Assembly: GCF_014645695.1 (NCBI RefSeq)
Contig: NZ_BMMF01000014.1
Location: 143,647-207,646 of the forward strand
Length of the DNA: 64,000 bases
DNA from: Salinarimonas ramus
GTDB taxonomy: Bacteria > Pseudomonadota > Alphaproteobacteria > Rhizobiales > Beijerinckiaceae
Reading direction: 5' to 3'
A model generated the notes under the pieces. The model ran no database searches and was not told where the DNA came from. It was given only the letters and a program-made list of their open reading frames with translations. Below are positions 52,164 through 60,704 of the stretch, piece by piece. Positions within the stretch are counted from its first letter, which is position 1; the number at the start of each line of letters is the position of its first letter. The position numbers and the translations under genes were made by a program.

Positions 52164-52847
52164 TCACGCCCGCCAGAGCCGGTCGAGGACGGGCACGATC
52201 TCGGAGAACCGGTCGACGATCGTGTGCGCGCCGCGATCGCGCAACGCGCCGGCGCCGTGGAAGCCGTAGGACACGCCGATGCCGGCGACCCCCGCCGCGC
52301 GCGCCATGTCCATGTCGAAGGTGGAATCGCCCACCATCGCGGCGCTCGGCGGCGCGACCCCGGTCTCGGAGAGCGCCTGCAGGATCATGCCGGGATGGGG
52401 CTTGGAGGGCGCGTCGTCCGCGGTCTGAATGGTGGCGAACAGCCCCTCCCAGCTCTCGCGGGCGACGAGATGGGTCACGCCGCGCCGGCTCTTGCCGGTG
52501 GCGATGCCGAGCAGCACCTCCTCGCGCCGCGCCAGCGCGGCGATGGTCTCGCGCACGCCCGGATAGAGCGGCTCCTCGTGGGTGCCCTCCGCGCGCAGCT
52601 CGGAGAACACCTCGCGATAGGTCTGGGCCATGGCCTCCCACGGCCCGTCCTCGCCGGCGAGGACGCGGAAGGCCTCCGGCAGGGAGAGCCCCACGATGGA
52701 GAGGGAGCGCTCCCGCGTCGGCGGAGGAAGCCCGTGCGCCCGGAAGGTGCGCACCTGCGCCTCGACGATGATCGCCTGGCTGTCGACGAGCGTGCCGTCG
52801 AGGTCGAGGAGGACGAGGCGCAGGCCGTCCGCGGGAGCGCGCGTCAT
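52164..52847 (-). CDS. HAD superfamily phosphatase (phosphoglycolate phosphatase-like)
   Basis: A 227-aa hydrolase with motif I LLDLDGTLVDSQ, motif II IATGKSRRG, motif III lysine in SKPHPG and motif IV MVGDSTFDMDMARAAG. The capped architecture matches the Gph-like subgroup, and this alphaproteobacterial version often sits between a pseudouridine synthase and ATP12 genes, as here. The actual substrate is unproven. Confidence 0.92.
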   Translation of the reverse strand: MTRAPADGLRLVLLDLDGTLVDSQAIIVEAQVRTFRAHGLPPPTRERSLSIVGLSLPEAFRVLAGEDGPWEAMAQTYREVFSELRAEGTHEEPLYPGVRETIAALARREEVLLGIATGKSRRGVTHLVARESWEGLFATIQTADDAPSKPHPGMILQALSETGVAPPSAAMVGDSTFDMDMARAAGVAGIGVSYGFHGAGALRDRGAHTIVDRFSEIVPVLDRLWRA

Positions 52848-52848
52848 G

Positions 52849-53142
52849 TCAGTCCTCGTCCTCGTCGTCCTCCTCGAGGCCGTCGATGGGGATGAGGAAC
52901 ATGACGATCGGCTCGTCGTCCTCTTCCGCCTCCTCGTCCATCTCGGCCTCGTCGAAGGCCTCGATCTCCTCTTCCGTGGAGGCGCGCACCTCGATGGGGC
53001 TCTCGCCGTCCCACACCTGGCGGCCCTCGCTCTCGAGCTCGATCATCTCGTCGGCGAGGCTCTCGAGCAGCTCCCGGGCCTCGGCCTCGGGGGTCGCGTC
53101 GGTGACGGCGATGGCGCGGCCGTCGATCACGAGCGTGAACAT
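52849..53142 (-). CDS. Small highly acidic protein, unknown
   Basis: A 97-aa protein (MFTLVIDGRAIAVTDATPEA at the start) with a strand-rich N-terminal half and a long run of Glu/Asp in the C terminus (ending LEEDDEDED). It ends one base before the HAD gene begins on the same strand, so the two are almost certainly co-transcribed. Not recognised. The low-complexity tail is probably disordered. Confidence 0.7.
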   Translation of the reverse strand: MFTLVIDGRAIAVTDATPEAEARELLESLADEMIELESEGRQVWDGESPIEVRASTEEEIEAFDEAEMDEEAEEDDEPIVMFLIPIDGLEEDDEDED

Positions 53143-53197
53143 GGCGTGTCGTCCTTTCGGCCTCTCTCGGCCGGGTTGGGGAGGGATGGTCTCTCGC

Positions 53198-54535
53198 TCA
53201 CTCCTCCGGGGCTTCGACGATCGGGTCGTACGCGTCCGTCTCGAGGCCCAGGAGGTTGAAGGTCTGCTGCATGTGGGGCGGCAGCGGCGCCGTGACGTCG
53301 ATGGGCCGGCCCGTGCGCGGATGCGGCACGACGATGCGCCGCGCGAGCAGGTGCAGCCGGTTCTGGATGCCGCCGGGCAGCTCCCAGTTCTCGACGTCGA
53401 AATATTTCGGGTCCCCGATGATCGGGTGCCCCGCGCCCTGCATGTGGACGCGCAGCTGGTGCGTGCGCCCGGTGACGGGCTTGAGCGACACCCAGCACAG
53501 CTTCTGCGCCGATTGCTCGACGACGGCGTAGTAGGTGAGCGCGTGCTCCGCCCCCTCGTCGCCGTGCTTGGCGACGCGCATGCGGCTGTCGCCGTCGGGC
53601 AGCATCTCCTTGGCGATGTAGCTCGAGACACGGCCCTGGCGCGTCTTCGGCACGCCGGCGACGATCGCCCAGTAGACCTTGCGCGTCACCCGCGAGCGGA
53701 AGCTCTTGGCGAGCACGCTCGCGGCGAAGCGCGACTTCGCCACGACGAGGCAGCCCGCCGTCTCCTTGTCGAGGCGGTGGACGAGGCGGGGCTTCTCGCC
53801 CTTCTCGTTGCGCAACGCCTCGAGCAGCCCGTCCACGTGCCGCGTCGTGCCCGATCCGCCCTGCGAGGCGAGGCCCGCGGGCTTGTTGAGCACGAGGACG
53901 TCCTTGTCCTCGTAGAGCGTGATGGACTGGAGGAAGGCGGCGTCGCTTTCGTTGCGGGTCGGCGAGCGCGGGCGCTGCTCCTCCAGCTTGAGCGGGGGGA
54001 CGCGCACGCTCTGGCCGGCGGCGAGGCGCTCGTTGGGCTTCATGCGCTTGCCGTCCACCCGCAGCTGGCCGGTGCGGATGATGCGCTGGAGATGAGTGAA
54101 GGCGAGCTGCGGGAACCGCGCGGCGAGGAAGCGGTCGAGCCGCATGTCCGCCTCGTCCGCCTCGACGACCAGGGTCTGGATGCCGGTGGCGAGCGTCGCC
54201 GCCGCGGCGTCCTTCTGGACGCGCTTCGGGGGGAGGGCGGGGGTGGTCGGCTTCGCCGCGTCGCTCGCGACGCGGGGATTCGCAGCCGAGGTCTTCGCAG
54301 CCGAGGTCTTCGCAGCCGAGGTCTTCGCAGCCGAGGTCTTCGCCGAGGGCTTGCGCACGGCGGGTTTCGCCTGCGCCTTCGAAGGCGCTTTGCCCGGGCC
54401 CTTCTCCGGCCCCCTGCCGGGGCCCTTGCCGGGACCCTTGCCCCCGGCCTTCGCCGCGCCCGCGCGGCCGCCGGCGCGGGCGATCTTGCGCGATGTCTGG
54501 CGGGGCCCGCCGCGGGGGGATCTCGTCTGCGTCAT
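53198..54535 (-). CDS. RluC/RluD family rRNA pseudouridine synthase with Ala/Lys-rich N-terminal extension
   Basis: A 445-aa protein. The start ATG 54535 (MTQTRSPRGGPRQTSRK) is preferred over the frame extension. Residues 1-115 form a disordered basic extension with four AAKTS repeats encoded by four exact 15-bp units. An S4 RNA-binding domain follows (MRLDRFLAARFPQL, RTGQLRVDGKR), then the catalytic domain with NKPAGLASQGG and the aspartate in RLVHRLDKETAGCLVV. These enzymes isomerise uridines of 23S rRNA; the target site cannot be read from sequence. Confidence 0.93.
   Translation of the reverse strand: MTQTRSPRGGPRQTSRKIARAGGRAGAAKAGGKGPGKGPGRGPEKGPGKAPSKAQAKPAVRKPSAKTSAAKTSAAKTSAAKTSAANPRVASDAAKPTTPALPPKRVQKDAAAATLATGIQTLVVEADEADMRLDRFLAARFPQLAFTHLQRIIRTGQLRVDGKRMKPNERLAAGQSVRVPPLKLEEQRPRSPTRNESDAAFLQSITLYEDKDVLVLNKPAGLASQGGSGTTRHVDGLLEALRNEKGEKPRLVHRLDKETAGCLVVAKSRFAASVLAKSFRSRVTRKVYWAIVAGVPKTRQGRVSSYIAKEMLPDGDSRMRVAKHGDEGAEHALTYYAVVEQSAQKLCWVSLKPVTGRTHQLRVHMQGAGHPIIGDPKYFDVENWELPGGIQNRLHLLARRIVVPHPRTGRPIDVTAPLPPHMQQTFNLLGLETDAYDPIVEAPEE
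54281..54340 (-). repeat. Tandem 15-bp repeat, four exact copies, within the pseudouridine synthase gene
   Basis: The unit CGCAGCCGAGGTCTT (plus strand) occurs at 54281, 54296, 54311 and 54326, encoding SAAKT units in the N-terminal extension. Exact repetition at DNA level implies recent slippage and possible length variation between strains. Confidence 0.92.
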
Positions 54536-55057
54536 GCGCGAGGCTCTATCATCGCCGCGCGGCGGCGGCAAACGGGATCGCGGCCGCGAGGCGCGCATCC
54601 GAGGAAACGGTCTCGGCCGTGCCGGACGCGGGGCTCGGCGCAATCGATCGAGGTCGGAATGGACACGAGGAGCGTGGCTGGGGCGCCAGGATACTGTGCT
54701 GCAGTCCGCCCCAGTGCAAGCCGTTGTAATAAAACGGCGTTTTCCAGCCTTGAAATCTGCCTGTGTCCCAGTCCCGTGTTGCTGCTGGGTATGCCAAAAA
54801 GCGCCCGCTGTAAAGCTTAAGACTAGCGTCGCGGATGCATCTTAAAGTAGCGTTCGTGTGGGGGTCCTGCGAAGGTGCGCAGCGCGCCCGAGAGTGTCAG
54901 GCGCACAGCGCTCAGACTGTGGACCGGCGTGGAAAAGGGCTCTGACTCAATCTCGGTGCAATTTCGGATTCCAACGGCAGCGCTTTGAGGGAGGCGCTAC
55001 CATGCGGCGGATTTGATTCGGACGAGCAGTATCGCTCGCGGGAGATCGGTCATCGGC
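54536..55057. other. Intergenic island boundary region without genes
   Basis: This stretch separates the pseudouridine synthase gene from the IS element. It contains the 18-bp tRNA-Gln 3' fragment (54675-54692), followed by about 365 bases of mixed composition without a credible ORF. I see no integrase or recombination-directionality gene here. Confidence 0.6.
54675..54692 (-). repeat. Putative attachment-site core: 3' end of a tRNA-Gln gene
   Basis: Read on the minus strand these 18 bases are: two bases completing a T-loop (AT), a T-stem half (CCTGG), an acceptor 3' strand (CGCCCCA), discriminator G, and CCA. A72 (pairing with U1) and G73 are identity features of tRNA-Gln. No other part of a tRNA is present. 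Such 3' fragments are left at the far end of elements that integrate into tRNA genes. Orientation puts the element to the right and an intact tRNA-Gln on the minus strand beyond it. Confidence 0.72.
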
Positions 55058-55083
55058 TGATCCGCCCTCACTGAAGTGGTCCG
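55058..55083 (+). repeat. Left inverted repeat of the IS remnant
   Basis: Begins TGATC and shares most positions with the reverse complement of 56098-56122, including the ACTG and GTGGTCCG blocks. Confidence 0.8.
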
Positions 55084-55122
55084 CCCTGATGTATGGCTCA
55101 ATGGAGCCGGGAGGACGGATCG

Positions 55123-56088
55123 ATGCCGCGGAAGAGACACAAGCCTGAAGAGATTGTGATGAAGCTGCGCCGGGAAACGTCTGAGCCCCGCACGTCGGCG
55201 CGCCTGCGTCGACCACGTGATGCTGGTCCTGAACGTCTCCGAGCGTCGTGCCTGCCGGGCGCTCGGGCAGCATCGCTCGACGCAGCGCAAGGCGCCGCGG
55301 GGCCGGGAGGACGAGGAGAGGCTCACGGCCGACCTGATCGAGCTGGCCCGCCGGTATGGCCGCTACGGCACCGCAGGATCAACGCGCTGCTGCGCGAGGC
55401 CGGCTGCCTCGTGAACGACAAGCGCGTCGAGCGGATCTGGTGGCGCGAGGGGCTCGAGGTGCCCGCCCGGCCGCCCAAGCGCGGGCGGCTGTGGCTGACC
55501 GACGGCTCGTGCGTGCGGCTTCGGCCCGAGCGTCACGACCACGTCTGGTCCTACGACTTCGTCGAGGACCGCACCCATGACGGACGGCGCTACCGCAGGC
55601 TCAACGTCGTCGACGAGTTCACCCGCGAGTGCCTCGCCATCCAGGTGGCCCGCAAGCTCAAGGACGTGGACGTCATCAACGTGCTCTCGGAGCTGTTCGT
55701 CCTTCGCGGCGTGCCGAGCCACGTGCGCTCGGACAACGGCCCCGACATCGTGGCCGAGGCGGTCCAGGCCGGGATCGCAGCGGTCGACGCCAAGACGGCC
55801 TACATCACGCCGGCCTCGCCGTGGGAGAACGGCTACGTGGAAGCCTTCAACGCCCGCCTCCGGGACGAACTCCTGGACGGCGAAATATTCTACAGCCTGC
55901 GGGAGGCGCAGATCGTGATCGAGAGCTGGAGAAAGCACTACAACACGGTCCGGCTCCATTCCTCGCTGGGCTACAGGGCGCCCGCGCCGGAGGTCGTCGT
56001 GCCTCGTCACTCCGCCTGCCCGGCTGCGCAACCCCGACCAGCTCCGCTGGCTAGGCTACCGATGGCGAAAACCTCAGCGCTGAACTAA
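55123..56088 (+). pseudogene. IS3-family transposase, orfA-orfB fused by deletion and frameshifted
   Basis: The first codons (MPRKRHKPEEIVMKLRRE) are the start of an IS3-type orfA. Straight after them, in the second frame, comes KRLSPARRRACVDHVMLVLN, which belongs to the early part of orfB; the remainder of orfA and the orfB start are missing. The frame then runs through RLTADLIELARRYGRYG until about 55368, where a lost base (GGCACCGC for an expected GGCTACCGC) shifts it back, after which RINALLREAGCLVNDKRVER and the catalytic DDE core continue (DFVEDRTHDGRRYR, RSDNGPD, PWENGYVEAFNARL). Both lesions predict a non-functional transposase. Confidence 0.85.
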
Positions 56089-56097
56089 CATTCCATC

Positions 56098-56122
56098 CGG
56101 ACCACCCAGTGGGGGCTGATCA
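56098..56122 (-). repeat. Right inverted repeat of the IS remnant
   Basis: Ends in TGATCA; its reverse complement matches the left end 55058-55083 over most positions. Confidence 0.8.
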
Positions 56123-56243
56123 GGGGGCCAAGAGCGGTGAGCTGTGTTCGACGCCGGCCGTCGCCCGCGGGGCTCGCGCTGCCGGGCGCAGCTGATAGAC
56201 AGAAGAACGACCCGGCGTAAGCCGGGCGAGGGGAGGGGCGAGC

Positions 56244-59200
56244 GTGTTTCATCTTACGATGCGGGTGGCGTGGCATGGATCGCGCTGGAACGGGCGGGTC
56301 TGCCCGGTTCCGTCCTCAAACGCGTTCTGCGTGGCGCTCGACCGTATCCGCGAGGAGAAGGATGACGCCGCTCAGGACGCGCTGGCGGGAAGGGCTTGGC
56401 ATGAGCTGACGCAGGAGGAGCTGCCCCCCTGCAAAGCCGAGTCGGGCGCATTCATGAACGACACGGAGTGGACTCGCCGCTTCGAGCACCCATACGCGTC
56501 CATCAAGAAGGCGGCCGCGACGCACGGCCACTTGAAGCCCACTGTCGTGAAGGTCCCCCCGTTCGCGGCCTTCGCCGTGCCTTTCGGCTGGATGCTGCGC
56601 AGCGAGCAGGACGCCATCGACGCGAAGCTGCCGAAGCCCTTACCGCCGGACGAGACGTCGCCGTTCGCAAGTCCCTGGGTGTTCGGTCGAGCCCGTCAGA
56701 CTGCGCTCGTCGATCATGTGTTCGACCGGCTCACGCCCGAGCGCTCTCTCGTCTTCTTTTATTGCAAGGAAGGCCAGCCGCTCGGGGACACGATCTCGCG
56801 CCTGGTGGTCGGCGTCGGCCGCATTCAGTCGATCGCGCCGGTAAAGCAGTATGACGCACCGGCCGGCAAGGACGCGTACCCGATGTGGGACCGCCTGCTC
56901 CGGCACTCGATCCGGCCGGACGGCTTCGACGGCTTCCTGCTGCCCTACCATGACTATCTCGAGCCGACCGGCGACGCGGCGGAGGACGCGCGCCGGGCGG
57001 CGCTCCTCACCGAGATCGCCGTCCCCGCCGACCCGGCTCACATGCGCGTGTTCTCCTACGCGGCCGAACTCGCGCCTGCGGACATCGCGCTGTCGACGCT
57101 CATCCGCTGCCTCGAAGCGGTCCGGAAGGTCCGAGCGCACGGGATTGCCAATGGGCCATGGGAGCGACGCGAGGAGTGGCTGAACACCCAGATCGGCCTG
57201 GCCTGGAAGGATCGTGGGGCGTTCCCCGGCCTCGGCTCGACCCTCGAGGCGCTGGGCATGCGCCTCGGCACCGCTCTGACCCTCGAGTTGCTGGCGTCCG
57301 GAGCGGTCATTTCCGACGGGGACCCTTGGCCGCACGTCGATGCCCTGCTTCGCGGAAAGGTCAAGCCTCCGCAGCCCGTTTACGACGCCGATCTCAAGGC
57401 CGTTCGCGGCACCTGGGCCAACCTGGCCGAGGAGCGGCGAGTCCTGCTCAAGCTGCTCTCGCGCTTCGCTCTGACGCCGGTGCAAGCGGCACGCTGGTTC
57501 GACCCTGCCAAACGCGCCGCGGCGAGTACGACGCAAACGACCGACGCCGAGCTGATCGCAAACCCATACCGAATCAGTGAGGTCGACCTCGGCGATGCGA
57601 AGGAGTCGCCGGTCTCGGTCGGGACGATCGACCGGGGTCTCCTCCCGGAGGCGACCATCGCCGTCAGGCACCCGGTCCCGGACCCCTCGCGCGTCCAGTC
57701 TGCGAGCGACCCGCGCCGGCTGCGGGCCGTGCTGGTCGCGGTGCTGCGACGCGCCTCCGAGAACGGCGACGCGCTGCTGAGCGTCACGGAAGCCGTCGAG
57801 AAAGCCGCCGCGCTCGAGCTGGCGCACCCATGCCTGATCGGCGTCGACTGGCCCGCCGCCAATGCCTCCGCCCTGACCGGCGTCGTCGAGCTCGTCGCGC
57901 TACCGGCGCCGGAGGGGCAAGACGCCGGGATCTTGGCCATCCAGCTCTCCGATCTGAAGGCACGCGAGGAGCGGCTCCGGTCGGTGCTCGCAAAGCGCGC
58001 GGGGAAGGCTGCGCCGCTCGTCACGGCCGACTGGAAAAAGCTCCTTGTCGAGGCAATCAAGGGGGCGGGCGGCGCCTTCGACCCGACGAACGCGCGACAC
58101 GTGCTCGCCATCGAGGAGCAGGCGACGGCGCTCGCCCGCGTCACCTCCCGGCGTCTCACGGCGTTGGTCGGTCGTGCCGGCACCGGCAAAACGTCGGTCA
58201 TGGGCGCGCTGCTGCTCAACGACGCCATCGCTCGGGACGGCATCCTGTTGCTTGCGCCCACGGGCAAGGCGCGCGTCCGGCTGGGTAAAGCCGCAAAGGC
58301 AGAGGCAATGACGGTTGCCCAGTTCCTGAACGAGCTCGGCCGCTACGACCGGGTCCGCCAGCGGCCGCGGTTCCACGGACAGGAGAAGCGCCGTAAGGAG
58401 AAGACGGTGGTCATCGACGAATGCTCGATGCTCACCATGGACGATCTCGCGGCCGTGCTCGACGCGCTCGACCTGGCGCACGTCCAGCGGCTCATCCTGG
58501 TCGGAGACCCCAACCAGCTGCCCCCGATCGGGGTTGGTCGCCCGTTCGCCGACCTGACGTCCTTTCTCCAGACCACCGACGCGAAGAGCGACACCGGCCT
58601 GGCGCTCTCGGACGCGCTGGCGCGGCTGACTGTCGAGGTCCGGGCCGTCGCGGGTGCGGACCAGGCCTCGGACACGCTGCGCCTCGCGTCCTGGTTCACG
58701 AGAGAGACGCAACCGGTCGACGCGGACCGGGTCCTCAGCGATCTTGAGACGGGGCGGCCGTTCAACGACCTCGACCTCCTCTTCTGGAAGACGCCTGACG
58801 AACTGCGGAGCCGCTTGGCGGAGGCGTTCCAGAGGCACCTCGGGCTCGCGAACGCGAACGACGTCGATGGCTTTAACGCGTCGCTCGGCTTCGACGAGCG
58901 CGGCTGGGTTCCGTTCGACGATCCGGACGGTTCGGAGCGGTGGCAGATCTTGTCTCCGATCCGCATGCACCCGCACGGAGTCCACGACCTGAATCGATGG
59001 GCACAGCGCCGCTACCGTGCGACCGAGCTGCAGGCTGCCGCGGATCCCTGGGTCGTCAGTCTCGGCGATGAGAGCATCGTGCTGCGTGACAAGGTCATCC
59101 AGGTCTCGAATCAATGGCGCACCGCGTTCGACGGACGCGAGAACGAGGACCACTATGTCGCGAACGGTGAGGTCGGGCTCGTCGCCAATGGCAAATCGCC

Positions 59201-59933
59201 CTGGCTGAACATCGTCTTCGCCGGGCGACCGAACCTTCGCTTCGGCTACAGCGGGCGCGATTTCCCGGGAGGTTCTGGGCCGCTCGAGCTCGCCTACGCC
59301 ATCACTGTCCACAAGTCGCAGGGTAGCGAGTTCCAGAAAGTTTTCGTCGTTCTGCCCAAGAATTGCCGGCCGCTCTCACGCGAGCTCCTGTACACGGCAT
59401 TGACCCGATCGCGGCGCCAGCTCGTGCTCCTGATCGAGGGCGACGATCCATCAATCCTCTTCGACTACACCCGCCCCGAGCGGTCTGAGACCGCGCGGCG
59501 CAACACCAACCTCTTCCAGGGCGTGCTCCGTCGCACCGACGCAGAGGTGCCGTACGCCGAGAACCTGATCCACCGCACCGAGAAGGGGCATCTGGTTCGC
59601 AGCAAGTCGGAACTGGTCATCGCCAACATGCTGCATCAGTCGGGCGTGGAGTATGAGTACGAGCGCGTGCTTGACGGAGAGGTCCAGCCTGGCCGCCTTC
59701 GTCCGGACTTCTCGTTCGTCACCGCCGACGGGGACCTGATCCTCTGGGAACACCTCGGCATGATGGGGCGCGAGGACTACCGGAAGGGCTGGGAGTGGAA
59801 GAAGGCGTGGTACGAAGCCAATGGCTTCGCGGTGGGCCGCTCGCTGTTCACCTCTGAGGACGACGACCGCGGAGGGCTGGACTCGTCGAGCCTGCGCTCC
59901 ACCGTGGACGCGATCAAAACGCTCCTCGACTGA
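56244..59933 (+). CDS. RecD-like SF1 helicase with C-terminal PD-(D/E)xK-like nuclease domain
   Basis: A 1229-aa protein. GTG 56244 has GGGGAGGGG six bases upstream; ATG 56259 is an alternative. Residues 1-75 begin RVAWHGSRWNGRVC and include a conserved-looking PPCKAESGAFMN; residues up to 600 are of unknown fold. The helicase core runs from about 610 to 1060: Walker A GRAGTGKT (643-650), Walker B VVIDE (722-726), GDPNQLPPIG (754-763), AITVHKSQGSEF (1019-1030), YTALTRSRR (1050-1058), the RecD/Exo V alpha pattern. Residues 1110-1229 look like a restriction-endonuclease fold: Glu1123 (SELVIANML), Asp1155 (RPDFSF), Glu1169 (LILWEHLG). Position beside hsdR on a tRNA island suggests a genome-defence role, which is inference. 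Confidence 0.85.
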   Translation: MFHLTMRVAWHGSRWNGRVCPVPSSNAFCVALDRIREEKDDAAQDALAGRAWHELTQEELPPCKAESGAFMNDTEWTRRFEHPYASIKKAAATHGHLKPTVVKVPPFAAFAVPFGWMLRSEQDAIDAKLPKPLPPDETSPFASPWVFGRARQTALVDHVFDRLTPERSLVFFYCKEGQPLGDTISRLVVGVGRIQSIAPVKQYDAPAGKDAYPMWDRLLRHSIRPDGFDGFLLPYHDYLEPTGDAAEDARRAALLTEIAVPADPAHMRVFSYAAELAPADIALSTLIRCLEAVRKVRAHGIANGPWERREEWLNTQIGLAWKDRGAFPGLGSTLEALGMRLGTALTLELLASGAVISDGDPWPHVDALLRGKVKPPQPVYDADLKAVRGTWANLAEERRVLLKLLSRFALTPVQAARWFDPAKRAAASTTQTTDAELIANPYRISEVDLGDAKESPVSVGTIDRGLLPEATIAVRHPVPDPSRVQSASDPRRLRAVLVAVLRRASENGDALLSVTEAVEKAAALELAHPCLIGVDWPAANASALTGVVELVALPAPEGQDAGILAIQLSDLKAREERLRSVLAKRAGKAAPLVTADWKKLLVEAIKGAGGAFDPTNARHVLAIEEQATALARVTSRRLTALVGRAGTGKTSVMGALLLNDAIARDGILLLAPTGKARVRLGKAAKAEAMTVAQFLNELGRYDRVRQRPRFHGQEKRRKEKTVVIDECSMLTMDDLAAVLDALDLAHVQRLILVGDPNQLPPIGVGRPFADLTSFLQTTDAKSDTGLALSDALARLTVEVRAVAGADQASDTLRLASWFTRETQPVDADRVLSDLETGRPFNDLDLLFWKTPDELRSRLAEAFQRHLGLANANDVDGFNASLGFDERGWVPFDDPDGSERWQILSPIRMHPHGVHDLNRWAQRRYRATELQAAADPWVVSLGDESIVLRDKVIQVSNQWRTAFDGRENEDHYVANGEVGLVANGKSPWLNIVFAGRPNLRFGYSGRDFPGGSGPLELAYAITVHKSQGSEFQKVFVVLPKNCRPLSRELLYTALTRSRRQLVLLIEGDDPSILFDYTRPERSETARRNTNLFQGVLRRTDAEVPYAENLIHRTEKGHLVRSKSELVIANMLHQSGVEYEYERVLDGEVQPGRLRPDFSFVTADGDLILWEHLGMMGREDYRKGWEWKKAWYEANGFAVGRSLFTSEDDDRGGLDSSSLRSTVDAIKTLLD

Positions 59934-59987
59934 AGCAGGGCACGGTGCGGGTCGGTCGATCCTCGACGGGGGCTGTCTCAAACGCCC

Positions 59988-60704
59988 CTAAAGCAGTTCG
60001 CGCTCGAGCTCGTCCTTGCGGGCGCGCCAATCCGGTATGGCGCGCGTCAGAAGCTCCTCCCATCCCCACCCGTGATCGGGGTGAAGAGCGTGCGCCAGTT
60101 CATGGGCGATGACGTAATCGATCAGGGAGGGCGAGGCGCGCACGAGTTCAAGGTTGAGCACGAGGGCGCCCTTCGCCGTGAAGCTCCCCCAGCGGTGCGT
60201 CATCTCGCGGATGACGAGGCGCGGCCGTTCGACGCCGAGGCGCGCGAAGGGAGGAAGAACCGCGCGCAGGCGCTCGGGGAAGATGCGGTGGGCATGGAGC
60301 CGGTACCAGTGCCGGAGCACCGTGCGCCTGAAGACGAGCCCCTTGTTGTCAGGCTCGGTTAGAATGAGTCGGCTTCCCTCGATGCGGACGCCGATCGAGG
60401 TTCCGGCCTCCACCAGGAGCCTGTAAGGCCGCCCAAGGAGCAGATGCGTCTCGCCGCTTTCATACTGACGGGGCGGGGTCCTGGGACGCCAGCGGTCGAA
60501 CCGCGCCCGCTGGCGGACGATCCAGGCGCCGCGACGACGCACCCGGCTGATGATGTCGGCGTCGCTCGCGTGGCTCGGGGCGGACACGACGACCTCGCCC
60601 TCCGGGGTCACGACGATGCGCAGCGTCGGACGCTCCGAGCGTCGCACCGAGAACGGGACAGGGGTTCCTCCCCAGTCGAACGCCAGTTCAGTGGGCGCGG
60701 CCAT
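59988..60704 (-). CDS. YgjP/SprT-like zinc metallopeptidase (DUF45)
   Basis: A 238-aa protein. The start ATG 60704 (MAAPTELAFDWGGTPVPFSV) overlaps the end of hsdR by 17 bases. Zinc motif: YVIAHELAHALHPDHGWGW (HExxH plus a later His), with MTHRWGSFTAKGALVLNLEL before it, as in the YgjP/WLM-type DUF45 family. Genes of this family are frequently attached to type I restriction loci downstream of hsdR; whether they take part in restriction is unknown. Confidence 0.9.
   Translation of the reverse strand: MAAPTELAFDWGGTPVPFSVRRSERPTLRIVVTPEGEVVVSAPSHASDADIISRVRRRGAWIVRQRARFDRWRPRTPPRQYESGETHLLLGRPYRLLVEAGTSIGVRIEGSRLILTEPDNKGLVFRRTVLRHWYRLHAHRIFPERLRAVLPPFARLGVERPRLVIREMTHRWGSFTAKGALVLNLELVRASPSLIDYVIAHELAHALHPDHGWGWEELLTRAIPDWRARKDELERELL

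Larger units (their letters stand above)
55058..56122 (+). mobile_element. Defective IS3-family insertion sequence
   Basis: A 1065-bp element bounded by imperfect inverted repeats (55058-55083 and 56098-56122), both ending in the TGA/TCA typical of IS3-family members. It encodes a remnant transposase with a DDE core. No clear target-site duplication flanks it. Internal deletion and a frameshift show that it can no longer move by itself. Confidence 0.85.

Noticed and set aside
54675..54750. Complete tRNA-Gln gene at the island boundary
   Set aside because: Only 18 bases of the 3' end match; the sequence diverges at once beyond the T-loop, so no functional tRNA is present.
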